From positions 62,001 through 126,000 of the forward strand of contig NZ_BJLQ01000004.1 in NCBI RefSeq assembly GCF_006538725.1: 64,000 nucleotides of DNA, read 5' to 3'. A model generated the notes under the pieces. It searched no databases and had not been told where the DNA came from. It saw nothing but the letters and a program-made list of their open reading frames with translations. The stretch comes from Cellulomonas gelida (GTDB taxonomy: Bacteria > Actinomycetota > Actinomycetes > Actinomycetales > Cellulomonadaceae). Both the position numbers and the translations under genes were made by a program. This document shows, in pieces, positions 43,757 through 52,516 of this stretch; within the stretch, counting starts at the first letter, position 1, and each line of letters opens with the position of its first letter.

Positions 43757-45052
43757 TCACTCCTTGATGTACGGCACGCCGTCGGCGGCCGGGGCCCGCG
43801 ACCGTCCGACGAGCCCGGCGACCGCCAGGATCGTCACGACGTACGGGAGCATGAGCATGAACTGGCTGGGCACGGGCGCACCGACGATCGACAGCGCACC
43901 CTCGAGGTTCGAGGCGAACCCGAACAGCAGCGCCGCGAGCGCGGCGCGGATCGGGTCCCACTTGCCGAAGATGACGGCGGCCAGGGCGATGAAGCCCGCA
44001 CCCGCGGTCATCTCCTTGCCGAAGCTCGAGACCGAGACGACCGTGTAGAACGCCCCGCCGACGCCCGCGATCGCACCCGCGATCACGAGGGCGCGGTACC
44101 GCGTGCGCTCGACCTTGATGCCGACGGTGTCGGCCGCGCTCGGGTGCTCGCCCACGGCCCGGACCCGCAGTCCCCAGCGGGTGCGCATGAGCGCGAACCA
44201 CACGGCGGGGACCGTCAGGTACATGACGTAGACGACGATCGTCTGGTTGAACAGCGCCGGGCCGATGACCGGGATCTTCGACAGGAGCGGGATCGCGATG
44301 CGGGAGAACCGCTCGGTGTCGTTGAACCGCTCGGCGTTCGGCACGAGCACCTGCGAGTACAGGAAGCTCGTCATGCCGATCACGAGCACGTTGAGCACGA
44401 CACCGACGATGACCTGGTTGACCTTGTAGGTGATCGCGAAGACGCCGAGCACGAGCGCGACGAGCACGCCCGAGACGATCGCGGCGACCAGTCCGGCCCA
44501 CGGGCTGCCCGTGACCGAGCCGACGAAGGCGCCCGTGAACGCGCCCGCGAGCAGCTGGCCCTCGATCGCGATGTTGACGACGCCCGCGCGCTCACCGATC
44601 ACGCCGCCGAGCGCACCGAACACGATCGGCACGGACAGCAGCACCGAGCCGCCGATCAGGCGGACGGCGGGGATGTCGCTCGGGCTGCCCGCCGCCGCCC
44701 AGGCAAGGAACCCGACCAGGAAGACGAAGGCGAACACCAGGGAGATCCACCCCGGGACCCGGCGGCGCCGGGCGACCAGGACGAACGCGGCGACCGTCGC
44801 GAGGCCCATGATGACGACCGCGGTCCACGCGGTCGCCATCCCGGGCACGGTCGCGTTCGGGATGGTGAACAGGTCACCGACCGTCGCGAACCGGAACGTC
44901 GCGTCACCCTCACGAGGGACCGCGAGCAGGAGGATCGCGAACAGCCCCGTGACGATCGCGAACGCGATCGGGGCCTTGCGGCTGATCACCTGGACGCGGC
45001 GGTGCTCGCCGGCGTCCGGGACGGCCGCGGGTGCGGGTGCCAGGGCGGTCAT
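43757..45052 (-). CDS. Nucleoside ABC transporter permease (NupQ/YufQ-like)
   Basis: 431 aa with about ten membrane helices. The BPD_transp_2 core contains GGVIGERAGVVNIAIEGQLL and the coupling-loop region YKVNQVIVGVVLNV. The segment GEHPSAADTVGIKVERTRYR, found in permeases serving BMP-type nucleoside binding proteins, is also present. The N-terminus has about 25 cytosolic residues before helix 1. Its start overlaps the stop of the partner permease gene (ATGA at 45049-45052), and cdd follows closely. Confidence 0.9.
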   Translation of the reverse strand: MTALAPAPAAVPDAGEHRRVQVISRKAPIAFAIVTGLFAILLLAVPREGDATFRFATVGDLFTIPNATVPGMATAWTAVVIMGLATVAAFVLVARRRRVPGWISLVFAFVFLVGFLAWAAAGSPSDIPAVRLIGGSVLLSVPIVFGALGGVIGERAGVVNIAIEGQLLAGAFTGAFVGSVTGSPWAGLVAAIVSGVLVALVLGVFAITYKVNQVIVGVVLNVLVIGMTSFLYSQVLVPNAERFNDTERFSRIAIPLLSKIPVIGPALFNQTIVVYVMYLTVPAVWFALMRTRWGLRVRAVGEHPSAADTVGIKVERTRYRALVIAGAIAGVGGAFYTVVSVSSFGKEMTAGAGFIALAAVIFGKWDPIRAALAALLFGFASNLEGALSIVGAPVPSQFMLMLPYVVTILAVAGLVGRSRAPAADGVPYIKE

Positions 45053-46392
45053 CGAGCTGCTCCGTCCGCCGTCGGGGTGGTGGGTGCGGCCATCGCCGCG
45101 GCCGCCTTGGGCTCACGCGGCTTCTTCTTGCCCGTGCGGTGCTTCTCCGGCTGGGGCAGCCGGAAGATCGCGCGGACCAGCGGCGGGGCCGCGATGAACA
45201 GCACGATGAGGGACTGGACGACGAGCACGATCTCGATCGGGATGCCCTCGCCCGCCTGCATGGCCGAGCCGCCCGCCTTGAACGCGCCGAACAGCAGGCT
45301 CGCGAAGAACACGCCGACGGGCTGCGAGCTGCCGAGCAGCGCCACGGTGATCGCGTCGAAGCCGACGCCCGCGTCGATGTCGGAGCCGAAGCCGTTGGTG
45401 ATGAGCCCGAGCACCTGCGTCGAACCGGCCGCGCCGATGAGCGCGCCACCCACGAGCATCGACCCGATGATCGTGCGCGAGACGTTCACGCCCGCCACCC
45501 GGCCGGCGAACTGGTTCTCGCCGATCATCCGGAACCGGAAGCCGAGGCTCGAGCGGTTGAGCAGGAACCAGACGAGCACCACGGCGACGAGCGCGAGCAG
45601 GAAGCCCAGGTGCAGCGGGTACTGCGGCCCGAAGATGCGCGGCAGGATCGCCGTGCTCGCCATGGGCGGCGTCTTCGGGTTCGCGGAGCCCGGCGCCTGC
45701 AGCAGGCCGGGCGTGGCCAACAGGTAGGACAACAGGTAGAACGCGATGTAGTTGAGCATGATCGTGACGATCACCTCGTGCGCGCCCGTGGTCGCCTTGA
45801 GCACCCCGGCGATGCCCGCCCACAAGGCTCCGGCCACGACACCCGCGGCGACGGCGACGACGATGTGCAGCCCGGCCGGCAGGTCGAACGAGAAGCCGAC
45901 CCAGCCCGCCGCGGCGGCCGACATGAGCATCTGCCCCTGGCCACCGATGTTGAACATGCCCGAGCGGAAGCCGATGGCGACACCCAGCCCGGCGAGGATC
46001 AGCGGCGTCGCATACGTCAGCGACTGCGTGAGCGGCCGGATCGACTTGGCGAACGTGTCCGCGTTGTAGTTGTAGACCGCGCCGCGGAACAGCGCCGAGT
46101 ACGCGCCACCGACCGCGTCGCCCACGGCCTTGAGCAGGTCGGCGGGCCGGGAGAAGAAGTAGCTCGCCGCGTCCTGCACCTCGGGGTCGGTGACCGCGAT
46201 CATGATCGAGCCGGCCAGCACGGCGAGCAGCACGGCGCCGACGGCGACGGCCCAGCCGCCCGACGTCGCGCGCGCGATCGCCTCCTGCCACCGGCGGTCG
46301 GGACCGCCGTCCCCGCCGCCCGACTCCGGGCTCGTGGGTGCGACCGCCCGAGCGGCGGCGTCGCCGCTCGGTGCGCTCTGCTCTGCGCTCAT
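45049..46392 (-). CDS. Nucleoside ABC transporter permease (NupP/YufP-like)
   Basis: 447 aa, ten or so helices in the BPD_transp_2 fold (LAGLGVAIGFRSGMFNIGGQ, AHEVIVTIMLNYIAFYLLSY, GENQFAGRVAGVNVSRTIIG). It has a long cytosolic N-terminus (about 45 residues, Gly/Ser-rich) and a Lys/Pro-rich C-terminal tail. It forms the heterodimeric channel with the other permease. The ATG at 46392 overlaps the ATPase stop by 4 nt. Confidence 0.9.
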   Translation of the reverse strand: MSAEQSAPSGDAAARAVAPTSPESGGGDGGPDRRWQEAIARATSGGWAVAVGAVLLAVLAGSIMIAVTDPEVQDAASYFFSRPADLLKAVGDAVGGAYSALFRGAVYNYNADTFAKSIRPLTQSLTYATPLILAGLGVAIGFRSGMFNIGGQGQMLMSAAAAGWVGFSFDLPAGLHIVVAVAAGVVAGALWAGIAGVLKATTGAHEVIVTIMLNYIAFYLLSYLLATPGLLQAPGSANPKTPPMASTAILPRIFGPQYPLHLGFLLALVAVVLVWFLLNRSSLGFRFRMIGENQFAGRVAGVNVSRTIIGSMLVGGALIGAAGSTQVLGLITNGFGSDIDAGVGFDAITVALLGSSQPVGVFFASLLFGAFKAGGSAMQAGEGIPIEIVLVVQSLIVLFIAAPPLVRAIFRLPQPEKHRTGKKKPREPKAAAAMAAPTTPTADGAAR

Positions 46393-47909
46393 GCCGCCGC
46401 TCCTGCGTCGTCGGGCGCGATGCCGGCCATCATCAGGCCGATCACGTCGCGCGGGGTCGTCGCCGGCACGATGCCGACCACACGACCGCGGTACATCACG
46501 AGGATCCGGTCGCCCAGGGCGACCGCCTCGTCGAGCTCGGTCGCGAGGACCACGACCGGGATGCCCGCGTCGCGCGTCTCGACGATCCGCTTGTGGATGA
46601 ACTCGATCGAGCCCACGTCGACGCCGCGCGTCGGCTGGGCCGCGACCAGCAGGCGCAGCTTGCGCGACAGCTCACGCGCGAGGACGACCTTCTGCTGGTT
46701 GCCGCCCGAGAGCCGCCCGGCCGGGACGTCGATCCCCTGCGTGCGGATGTCGAACTCGTCGACCTTGTCGTGCGCGAACTGGTCGCGGGCCTTGAGCTGG
46801 AGCAGCCCGTAGCGCGCGAACGGCGCCTCGTCGGCACGGTTCAGCATGAGGTTCTCGGCGACCGTGAACGAGCCCACGAGCCCGTCCACGCCGCGGTCCT
46901 CGGGGACGAACCCGAGCCCGGCGTCGATGATCTGGCGCACGCTGCGCCCGACGAGCTCCACGCCGTCCAGCGTGATGCTCCCGCTGACGGAGGACTGCAG
47001 ACCCGCGAGCGCCTCGGCGAGCTCGGTCTGCCCGTTGCCCTGCACGCCGGCGACGACCAGCACCTCGCCGCCGCGGACCGTGAACGACACGTCGTCGACG
47101 AGCACGGTGCCCCGCGCGTCACTGACGTCGAGGTGGCTGACGACGAGCTCCGAGGTCCCGTACTGCGGGGCCTCCTTGTGCACCGTCAGCTCGACGGCAC
47201 GGCCGACCATGAGCGCGGCGAGCTCGGCGTCGCTCGCGCCCGGCGAGGCCTCGCCGACGATCGCCCCGCGGCGCACGACGGTGATGCGGTCCGCGACCTC
47301 GCGGACCTCACGCAGCTTGTGGGTGATGAAGACGATCGCGACGCCCTCGGACTTGAGCTGGCGCATGATCGCCATGAGCTCGTCGGTCTCCTGCGGCGTC
47401 AGCACCGCGGTCGGCTCGTCGAAGACGAGGACCTTGGCGTCGCGCGAGAGGGCCTTGATGATCTCGACGCGCTGCTGCACGCCGACGGGCAGCTCCTCGA
47501 CGAGCGCGTCGGGGTCGACGTGGAACCCGAACCGGTCGGCGATCTCGCGCACCTTCGCGCGGCCCGCCTCGAGGTCGAGCCTGCCGCCGCCGCGCGTCTG
47601 CTCGTGGCCGAGCATGACGTTCTCGGCGACGGTGAAGACGGGGATGAGCATGAAGTGCTGGTGGACCATGCCGATGCCGGCGGCCATCGCGTCGCCCGGG
47701 CCCGAGAAGTGCTGGACCTCGTCGTCCAGGAGGATCTCGCCCTCGTCGGCGGTGTACAGGCCGTACAGCACGTTCATCAGCGTCGACTTGCCGGCGCCGT
47801 TCTCCCCGAGGAGACAGTGGATCTCGCCCGGTTCGACGACGAGATCGATGTGGTCGTTCGCGACGAGCGACCCGAACCGCTTGGTGATGCCTCGAAGCTC
47901 AAGCCTCAT
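46389..47909 (-). CDS. Nucleoside ABC transporter ATPase, tandem ABC domains (NupO/YufO-like)
   Basis: 506 aa with two ABC domains. The N-terminal domain has Walker A GENGAGKST, a degenerate signature LPVGVQQRVEI and Walker B VLVFDEPTAVLTPQE. The C-terminal domain has a degenerate Walker A (GVQGNGQTELAEAL), a good signature LSGGNQQKVVLARELS, and a Walker B-like LLVAAQPTRGVD lacking the catalytic Glu. This asymmetry is typical of sugar and nucleoside importers of the RbsA/YufO group. It follows the binding-protein gene by 99 bp containing a strong hairpin, and overlaps the first permease gene by 4 nt. Confidence 0.93.
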   Translation of the reverse strand: MRLELRGITKRFGSLVANDHIDLVVEPGEIHCLLGENGAGKSTLMNVLYGLYTADEGEILLDDEVQHFSGPGDAMAAGIGMVHQHFMLIPVFTVAENVMLGHEQTRGGGRLDLEAGRAKVREIADRFGFHVDPDALVEELPVGVQQRVEIIKALSRDAKVLVFDEPTAVLTPQETDELMAIMRQLKSEGVAIVFITHKLREVREVADRITVVRRGAIVGEASPGASDAELAALMVGRAVELTVHKEAPQYGTSELVVSHLDVSDARGTVLVDDVSFTVRGGEVLVVAGVQGNGQTELAEALAGLQSSVSGSITLDGVELVGRSVRQIIDAGLGFVPEDRGVDGLVGSFTVAENLMLNRADEAPFARYGLLQLKARDQFAHDKVDEFDIRTQGIDVPAGRLSGGNQQKVVLARELSRKLRLLVAAQPTRGVDVGSIEFIHKRIVETRDAGIPVVVLATELDEAVALGDRILVMYRGRVVGIVPATTPRDVIGLMMAGIAPDDAGAAA

Positions 47910-47950
47910 GTCCTGATCCTGGTGACTGGCGGCACGCGCCGCACGACGAC

Positions 47951-47988
47951 ACGCGGCGGGGAGGCCACGCAGGGCCTCCCCGCCGCGT
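47951..47988 (-). terminator. Intercistronic stem-loop between binding-protein and ATPase genes
   Basis: A perfect 16-bp G+C-rich stem (47951-47966 with 47973-47988) closes a 6-nt loop, 20 bp after the binding-protein stop. With no T run, it probably protects the upstream mRNA or reduces read-through, giving more binding protein than transporter. Confidence 0.7.
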
Positions 47989-48008
47989 CGGGTTTCACAG
48001 CGTCGTGA

Positions 48009-49130
48009 TCACTGGTTCAGGTACGAGGTGACCGTGACCTTGCCGTCGATGATGTCCTGCTGCAGCTGCTCGACCTCGGCCCACAGCGCCGGGTCGACCT
48101 TGCTCTCGAAGTTGTGCAGCGGGGCCAGGCCGACGCCACCGTTCTCGAGCGTGCCGACGTACGCCTCGGGGTCCCAGTTGCCGCTGCCGGAGGCCACGAC
48201 GGCCTCCTTGGTGGAGACGTCCATCTTCTTGAGGATCGAGGTCAGGACGAGGTCCTGCGTGCTCGGGTCCGTCACGAAGAAGTCGGCGTCCACGCCGATC
48301 AGCGCGATGTCACGACCGGAGTCGGCGATCGCGTCCATGGCCGACTGGTAGATCGGGCCACCGACCGGGAGGATCACGTCGACGCCCTGGTCGATGATCC
48401 CGGCCGCGACCTCCTTGGCGCTGTCGTTCGCCTCGAAGCCACCGGTGAAGGAGCCCTTGTCGCCACCCTCGAAGCCGACGACCTGGACGGTCGTGCCCTT
48501 CGTCTTGTTGTAGTACTCGACGCCCTGCTTGAAGCCGTCCATGAAGATCGTGACGGTCGGGTAGGGCTGGCCACCGAAGGTGCCGACCTTGCCGGCCTCG
48601 GAGAAGCCGGCCGACAGGTAGCCCGCGAGGAACGCGGCCTGCGCCGTGTCGTACAGCAGCGGCTTGATGTTCTCCGCGTCCTTGGTGCCGTTGAAGTCGT
48701 TGTCCGCGGCGTCGTCCACGAGGATGTAGTGGATGTCCGGGTTCTCGAGCGCGGAGGTCACCGTGTCGGCCGAGAGCGCGAAGCCGACCGAGACGATGCT
48801 GTTGCAGCCCTCGGAGACGAGGCTCTGCAGGTTGCCCGGGAAGTCGGCAGCCGAGTCGGACTGGACCTGGGCGAACTGGGCGCCGAGCTCGTCCGCGGCC
48901 GCCTTGGCGCCCTCGAAGCTCAGCTGGTTGAAGCTGCGGTCGTCGAACCCGCCGGCGTCGGAGACGATGCAGGCCTTGAAGTCGATGGCCTCGCCGGTCG
49001 GCTCGGACGAGGCCTCCGTCGTGGTCCCTGCCCCGGGCGTCGAGGTCGTGTCGTCGGGGGCGTCGCCACACGCGGCGAGCGCGAGGGCGACCGCGCCGCT
49101 GAGCGCGGCCACCTGGATGAGCTTCTTCAC
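48009..49130 (-). CDS. BMP-family nucleoside-binding lipoprotein
   Basis: 373 aa. The lipobox LALAAC has Cys21, then a Thr/Ser/Pro-rich linker (about 25-45). The mature part matches the BMP/PnrA (Med) family: KACIVSDAGGFDDRSFNQLS, VSVGFALSADTV, AFLAGYLSAG, GTFGGQPYPTVTIFMDGFKQ and VILPVGGPIYQSAMDAI. PnrA and NupN bind purine nucleosides; with cdd, deoA, add and deoC in the same transcript direction, nucleoside uptake is the clear inference. The GTG start at 49130 has AGGAG 7 nt upstream. It is the first gene of the operon. Confidence 0.94.
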   Translation of the reverse strand: MKKLIQVAALSGAVALALAACGDAPDDTTSTPGAGTTTEASSEPTGEAIDFKACIVSDAGGFDDRSFNQLSFEGAKAAADELGAQFAQVQSDSAADFPGNLQSLVSEGCNSIVSVGFALSADTVTSALENPDIHYILVDDAADNDFNGTKDAENIKPLLYDTAQAAFLAGYLSAGFSEAGKVGTFGGQPYPTVTIFMDGFKQGVEYYNKTKGTTVQVVGFEGGDKGSFTGGFEANDSAKEVAAGIIDQGVDVILPVGGPIYQSAMDAIADSGRDIALIGVDADFFVTDPSTQDLVLTSILKKMDVSTKEAVVASGSGNWDPEAYVGTLENGGVGLAPLHNFESKVDPALWAEVEQLQQDIIDGKVTVTSYLNQ

Positions 49131-49368
49131 GCGTCACTCCTGAGTTCTCGTCAGAACGCCTGACCCGGCCCTCGGGAACGCGCAGGTGTGCGGTCCCGAC
49201 CTTCGACACGGATCGGCATCGATGAGTCGGACTCTAGTGAGCGCGGGATGACGCGCATGTTACCGGCGGGTATCGCCGCAGGTTCCGTTACGGAGTTGGA
49301 ATGTCGGCCCAGGTGGCGGACCTGCGGTACCGCGATGCGAGACGGGCACGGCGGACGTTCGGGACACC
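49131..49368 (-). promoter_or_regulatory. Promoter region of the nucleoside uptake/salvage operon
   Basis: 238 bp between the amidohydrolase stop and the binding-protein start. On the minus strand, TAGAGT (forward 49231-49236) could be a -10 element. A short palindrome TCCGTTACGGA (49286-49296) may be an operator. No clear -35 or terminator hairpin was found, so the assignment is weak. Confidence 0.35.
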
Positions 49369-50619
49369 TCAGGCAGGCGTCCCGGCGCGCACCGCGGCGC
49401 GTGCGAGCAGCAGCGCACCCGCCTCGACCGCCCGTTCGTCGACGACGAGGTCGCCCTGGTGGATGTCGTACGTGCGCCCGCCCGGCGTCCGCGTCCCCAG
49501 GCGCGCCATCGCACCCGGGACGCGCGTGAGGTACCACGCGAAGTCCTCGCCGCCGAGCGACTGCTCGGTCAGGTTCACGGCGTGCTCGCCGAGCACGTCG
49601 CGCGCGGCGGCCTCCAGCACGGTCGTCGCGCGCTCGTCGTTCTCGACCGGCGGCACGCCGCGCTGGTGCCGGATCTCGACCTCGACGTCGTACGGCGCGA
49701 CGACCTGCTCGACCGCGTCGTGGAACACCTGCGACGCGGTCTCCCATGCACGCACGTCGAGGCAGCGCAGGGTCCCGCGCACCGAGCCCGCGCCGGGGAT
49801 GACGTTGTGCGCCGTGCCCGCCTGGATCGCGCCCCACGTGAGGTTCACGCCCGAGCGCGGGTCGAGGCGCCGACCGAGGATCGCGGGCACCTGCGTGACG
49901 ACCTGCGCCATCGCGTAGACGAGGTCGCCCGTCAGGTGCGGCCGCGACGTGTGGCCCCCGGCGCCCGCGAACGTCACGGTCACCTCGTCGCTCGCGGACG
50001 TGATGGGCCCGATGCGCGTGCCCACCTGGCCGACGTCGACCTTGGGGTCGCAGTGCACCGCGAAGATCTGCGCGACGCCGTCGAGGCCGCCCGCGGCGAT
50101 CACGTCGAGCGAGCCGCCCGGCTGCACCTCCTCGGCAGGCTGGAAGATCAGGCGCACGCCGGTCTCGAGCTCGCCCGCGGCCGCGAGCTCCGCGAGCGCG
50201 AGCCCCGCGCCCAGCACTGCCGTGGTGTGCACGTCGTGCCCGCACGCGTGCGCGACGCCGCGGTGCGTCGACGTCCACGGCAGGCCGCAGTCGTCCGCGA
50301 CGGGCAGGGCGTCGAGGTCGGCGCGCAGGCCGATGCGCCCGCGCCCGGTCTGGGCGTGCGAAGGGCCGATGTCGCACACGAGCCCGCTGCCGGGCAGGAG
50401 CCGGGGCTCGAGACCGGCCACCCGCAGCCGGTCGGCGACGACGCGCGTGGTGCGCTCCTCGGTGCGCGCGAGCTCGGGGTGCGCGTGCAGGTCACGCCGG
50501 ATCTCGACGAGCTCGTCGCGCAGCGAGTCGACGAGGCGCGCGAGCCGCAGCACCGCGGCGGTGGTCGGCGCCGGGCGCAGCGAGTCGAGCGAGGGCACGG
50601 TGGAAGGCAGGACGGGCAC
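49369..50619 (-). CDS. M20-family amidohydrolase (hippurate/IAA-amino acid hydrolase-like)
   Basis: 416 aa. The metal site motifs are DLHAHPEL, LRADLDALPV, the HACGHDVHTT cluster, FQPAEEVQPGG with the catalytic Glu pair, and the late GGEDFAWYL. The dimerisation domain starts at GAGGHTSRPH. Relatives cleave N-acyl amino acids or amide-linked substrates; the substrate is unknown. Mycobacterial amiA1/amiB1 lie at the corresponding place near deoD. The GTG at 50619 follows TAACCT by 6 nt, so the transcript is probably leaderless. Confidence 0.9.
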   Translation of the reverse strand: MPVLPSTVPSLDSLRPAPTTAAVLRLARLVDSLRDELVEIRRDLHAHPELARTEERTTRVVADRLRVAGLEPRLLPGSGLVCDIGPSHAQTGRGRIGLRADLDALPVADDCGLPWTSTHRGVAHACGHDVHTTAVLGAGLALAELAAAGELETGVRLIFQPAEEVQPGGSLDVIAAGGLDGVAQIFAVHCDPKVDVGQVGTRIGPITSASDEVTVTFAGAGGHTSRPHLTGDLVYAMAQVVTQVPAILGRRLDPRSGVNLTWGAIQAGTAHNVIPGAGSVRGTLRCLDVRAWETASQVFHDAVEQVVAPYDVEVEIRHQRGVPPVENDERATTVLEAAARDVLGEHAVNLTEQSLGGEDFAWYLTRVPGAMARLGTRTPGGRTYDIHQGDLVVDERAVEAGALLLARAAVRAGTPA

Positions 50620-50631
50620 CTGGCGAGGTTA
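50620..50631 (-). promoter_or_regulatory. -10 element TAACCT, leaderless promoter of the M20 gene
   Basis: On the minus strand TAACCT (50631-50626) is followed by 6 nt and the GTG at 50619. Confidence 0.55.
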
Positions 50632-50727
50632 TCGCCGCACGTCGTCGCGGGTCGCGGCGTCCCACCGCCACGACGCGGCCGCCGACGTCGGGCACTGCCT
50701 CAGCACGGCGCTGCCGGAGCAGGGCCC

Positions 50728-51867
50728 CTACAGCAGGTCGTCGCGCCCTGCGGCCCGCCAGCCGTCGACCGCCGCCTTGACCTGCTGCGCGTGCGCCCGG
50801 GTCGTGACCAGCAGCGCGTCGGGGGTGTCGACGACGACCGCGTCCGGGATGCCGACGACCGACACGGTCCGCCCCGCGGCGGGCACGACGAACGCGTCGG
50901 GCGCCTCCACGCGCAGCACGGCCGCGTCGTCGCCCAGCGTCGTGGTGGGCAGCAGGCCGGCGAGCGAGTCGAAGTCGCCGACGTCGTCCCAGCCGAAGTC
51001 GCCTGGCACCACGGCCACGCCCCCCGCGGCGGCCACGGGCTCGGCGATCGCGTGGTCGATCGCGATCTTCGTCAGCCCCGGCCACACACGCGCCAGCACC
51101 TCGTCGCGCGCGTCGGTGTCCCACGCTCGGCCGATCTCCCGCAGGCCCGAGGCCAGGCCCGGGATCTGCTGGGCGAGGTGGTCGAGCAGCACCGCGGCGC
51201 GCACGACGAACATGCCCGCGTTCCAGCGGTACTCCCCCGTCGCGAGGTAGGCGACCGCCGTCTGCTCGTCGGGCTTCTCGACGAACCCGGCGACGTGCCG
51301 CGCGCTGGGCGCGTCCGCGACCCCGAGCGGCGCGGCGGAGCGGATGTAGCCGAACGCGGTCGACGGACCGGTCGCGGTGATCCCGATCGTCACGACGAAC
51401 CCCTCGCGCGCGGCCGCGACGGCCTCACGGACGGCGCGCTCGAACTCGGGCGCGCCGTGGATCACGTGGTCCGCGGCGAACGAGCCGAGCACGACGTCGT
51501 CGCCGTGCCGCTCGACGAGGATCGCCGCGGCCAGGCCGATCGCCGCCATCGAGTCACGCGGCGAGGGCTCGACGACCAGGCGGCCGCGCTCCTCGTCGGC
51601 CCCGAGCCCCGGCACCTGCTGCGCGACCGCGGCCGCGTGCCGGACGCCGGTCACGACGACCACGCCGTCGGCGCCGGTCAACGGCGTCAGCCGGTCGACC
51701 GTCGCCTGCAGCAGCGTGCGTCCGGACCCGGTGAGGTCGAGCAGGAACTTCGGGTGCCCGGCGCGCGACAGCGGCCACAGCCGGGTGCCGGCCCCGCCCG
51801 CGGGGACCACGGCGTGGAAGCCCGGGATGCGCGCGGTCGAGGCGGCAGGCGCGTCGTCGTAGGACAT
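50728..51867 (-). CDS. manC: Mannose-1-phosphate guanylyltransferase
   Basis: 379 aa. The nucleotidyltransferase signature AVVPAGGAGTRLWPLSRAGH is followed by PKFLLDL. GSFAADHVI, FGYIRSAAPLG, VAGFVEKPDE, YRWNAGMFVVRA and FGWDDVGDFDSL are family motifs. It makes GDP-mannose from mannose-1-P and GTP for mannosylated lipids, glycans and glycoproteins. There is no fused isomerase domain, so this is the short ManC type. ATG 51867 lies 7 nt after a TAGCCT -10 hexamer. It is divergent from sdhCDAB. Confidence 0.94.
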   Translation of the reverse strand: MSYDDAPAASTARIPGFHAVVPAGGAGTRLWPLSRAGHPKFLLDLTGSGRTLLQATVDRLTPLTGADGVVVVTGVRHAAAVAQQVPGLGADEERGRLVVEPSPRDSMAAIGLAAAILVERHGDDVVLGSFAADHVIHGAPEFERAVREAVAAAREGFVVTIGITATGPSTAFGYIRSAAPLGVADAPSARHVAGFVEKPDEQTAVAYLATGEYRWNAGMFVVRAAVLLDHLAQQIPGLASGLREIGRAWDTDARDEVLARVWPGLTKIAIDHAIAEPVAAAGGVAVVPGDFGWDDVGDFDSLAGLLPTTTLGDDAAVLRVEAPDAFVVPAAGRTVSVVGIPDAVVVDTPDALLVTTRAHAQQVKAAVDGWRAAGRDDLL

Positions 51868-51880
51868 GCGCGTCAGGCTA
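51868..51880 (-). promoter_or_regulatory. -10 element TAGCCT, leaderless promoter of manC
   Basis: On the minus strand TAGCCT (51880-51875) is followed by 7 nt and the ATG at 51867. Confidence 0.6.
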
Positions 51881-51966
51881 GTTGGTCGGCCCCGCCACCG
51901 GGCCGGCGACGATCACGCGGAACGACCACGCACACACCGCCCGACTGCGCGTCCACGGTCTCACGG

Positions 51967-51982
51967 TGTGGACTTGGTCACA
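51967..51982 (+). promoter_or_regulatory. Possible CRP/GlxR-type site upstream of sdhC
   Basis: TGTGGACTTGGTCACA has the TGTG-N8-CACA form of the actinobacterial CRP/GlxR consensus (TGTGANNTANNTCACA) with two changed consensus positions. It lies about 50 bp before the likely sdhC -35 region. Confidence 0.5.
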
Positions 51983-52011
51983 CGCGGGGCCTCGGACCTA
52001 GGGCGGTGCTC

Positions 52012-52036
52012 ACCCACCCTGGTGGGTCTATACAGT
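52012..52036 (+). promoter_or_regulatory. Likely sdhC promoter with an overlapping palindrome
   Basis: TACAGT (52031-52036, preceded by TA) is a good -10 element, giving a leader of about 50 nt with a standard ribosome site. ACCCACC/GGTGGGT (52012-52027) forms a 7-2-7 inverted repeat in the -35/-10 spacer, a possible operator. Confidence 0.5.
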
Positions 52037-52093
52037 GAGGTACGCCCATGGGACGAGGCCGTCCCACCCCTGACTCGCCAGGAGGCACCGCCC

Positions 52094-52513
52094 GTGTCCG
52101 CAGCGCCCACCGCGCCCTCCTCGCCACCGGCGAAGACCAAGGCGCCCCTCGGCACTCTCTATCGAGGGCGTGAGGGGATGTGGTCCTGGGTCGCGCACCG
52201 CGTCACCGGCGTCGCGATCTTCTTCTTCCTGCTCGTGCACGTGCTCGACACGTCGCTCGTGCGCGTCTCCCCGGAGGCGTACAACGAGGTCATCGGGACG
52301 TACAAGAACCCGGTCATGGGGCTGGGCGAAGCGGGCCTCGTCGCCGCGATCGTGTTCCACGCCTTCAACGGCGTCCGCATCATGCTCGTCGACTTCTGGG
52401 CCAAGGGCCCGAAGTACCAGCGCGTGATGCTGTGGATCGTCATCGGCCTGTTCGTCGTGACCATGGCGGGCTTCCTGCCGCGGCACCTCATGCACGTCTT
52501 CGGGGGTGAGTGA
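52094..52513 (+). CDS. sdhC: Succinate dehydrogenase cytochrome b556 subunit
   Basis: 139 aa membrane anchor with three helices. The signature GMWSWVAHRVTGVAIFFFLL followed by VHVLDTSLV places haem- and quinone-site residues near the first helix, and VFHAFNGVRIML near the second contains a conserved His. The N-terminus is Pro/Ala-rich. AGGAGG precedes GTG 52094 by 9 nt. It is the first gene of the sdhCDAB operon (complex II). Confidence 0.94.
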   Translation: MSAAPTAPSSPPAKTKAPLGTLYRGREGMWSWVAHRVTGVAIFFFLLVHVLDTSLVRVSPEAYNEVIGTYKNPVMGLGEAGLVAAIVFHAFNGVRIMLVDFWAKGPKYQRVMLWIVIGLFVVTMAGFLPRHLMHVFGGE

Positions 52514-52516
52514 CCG

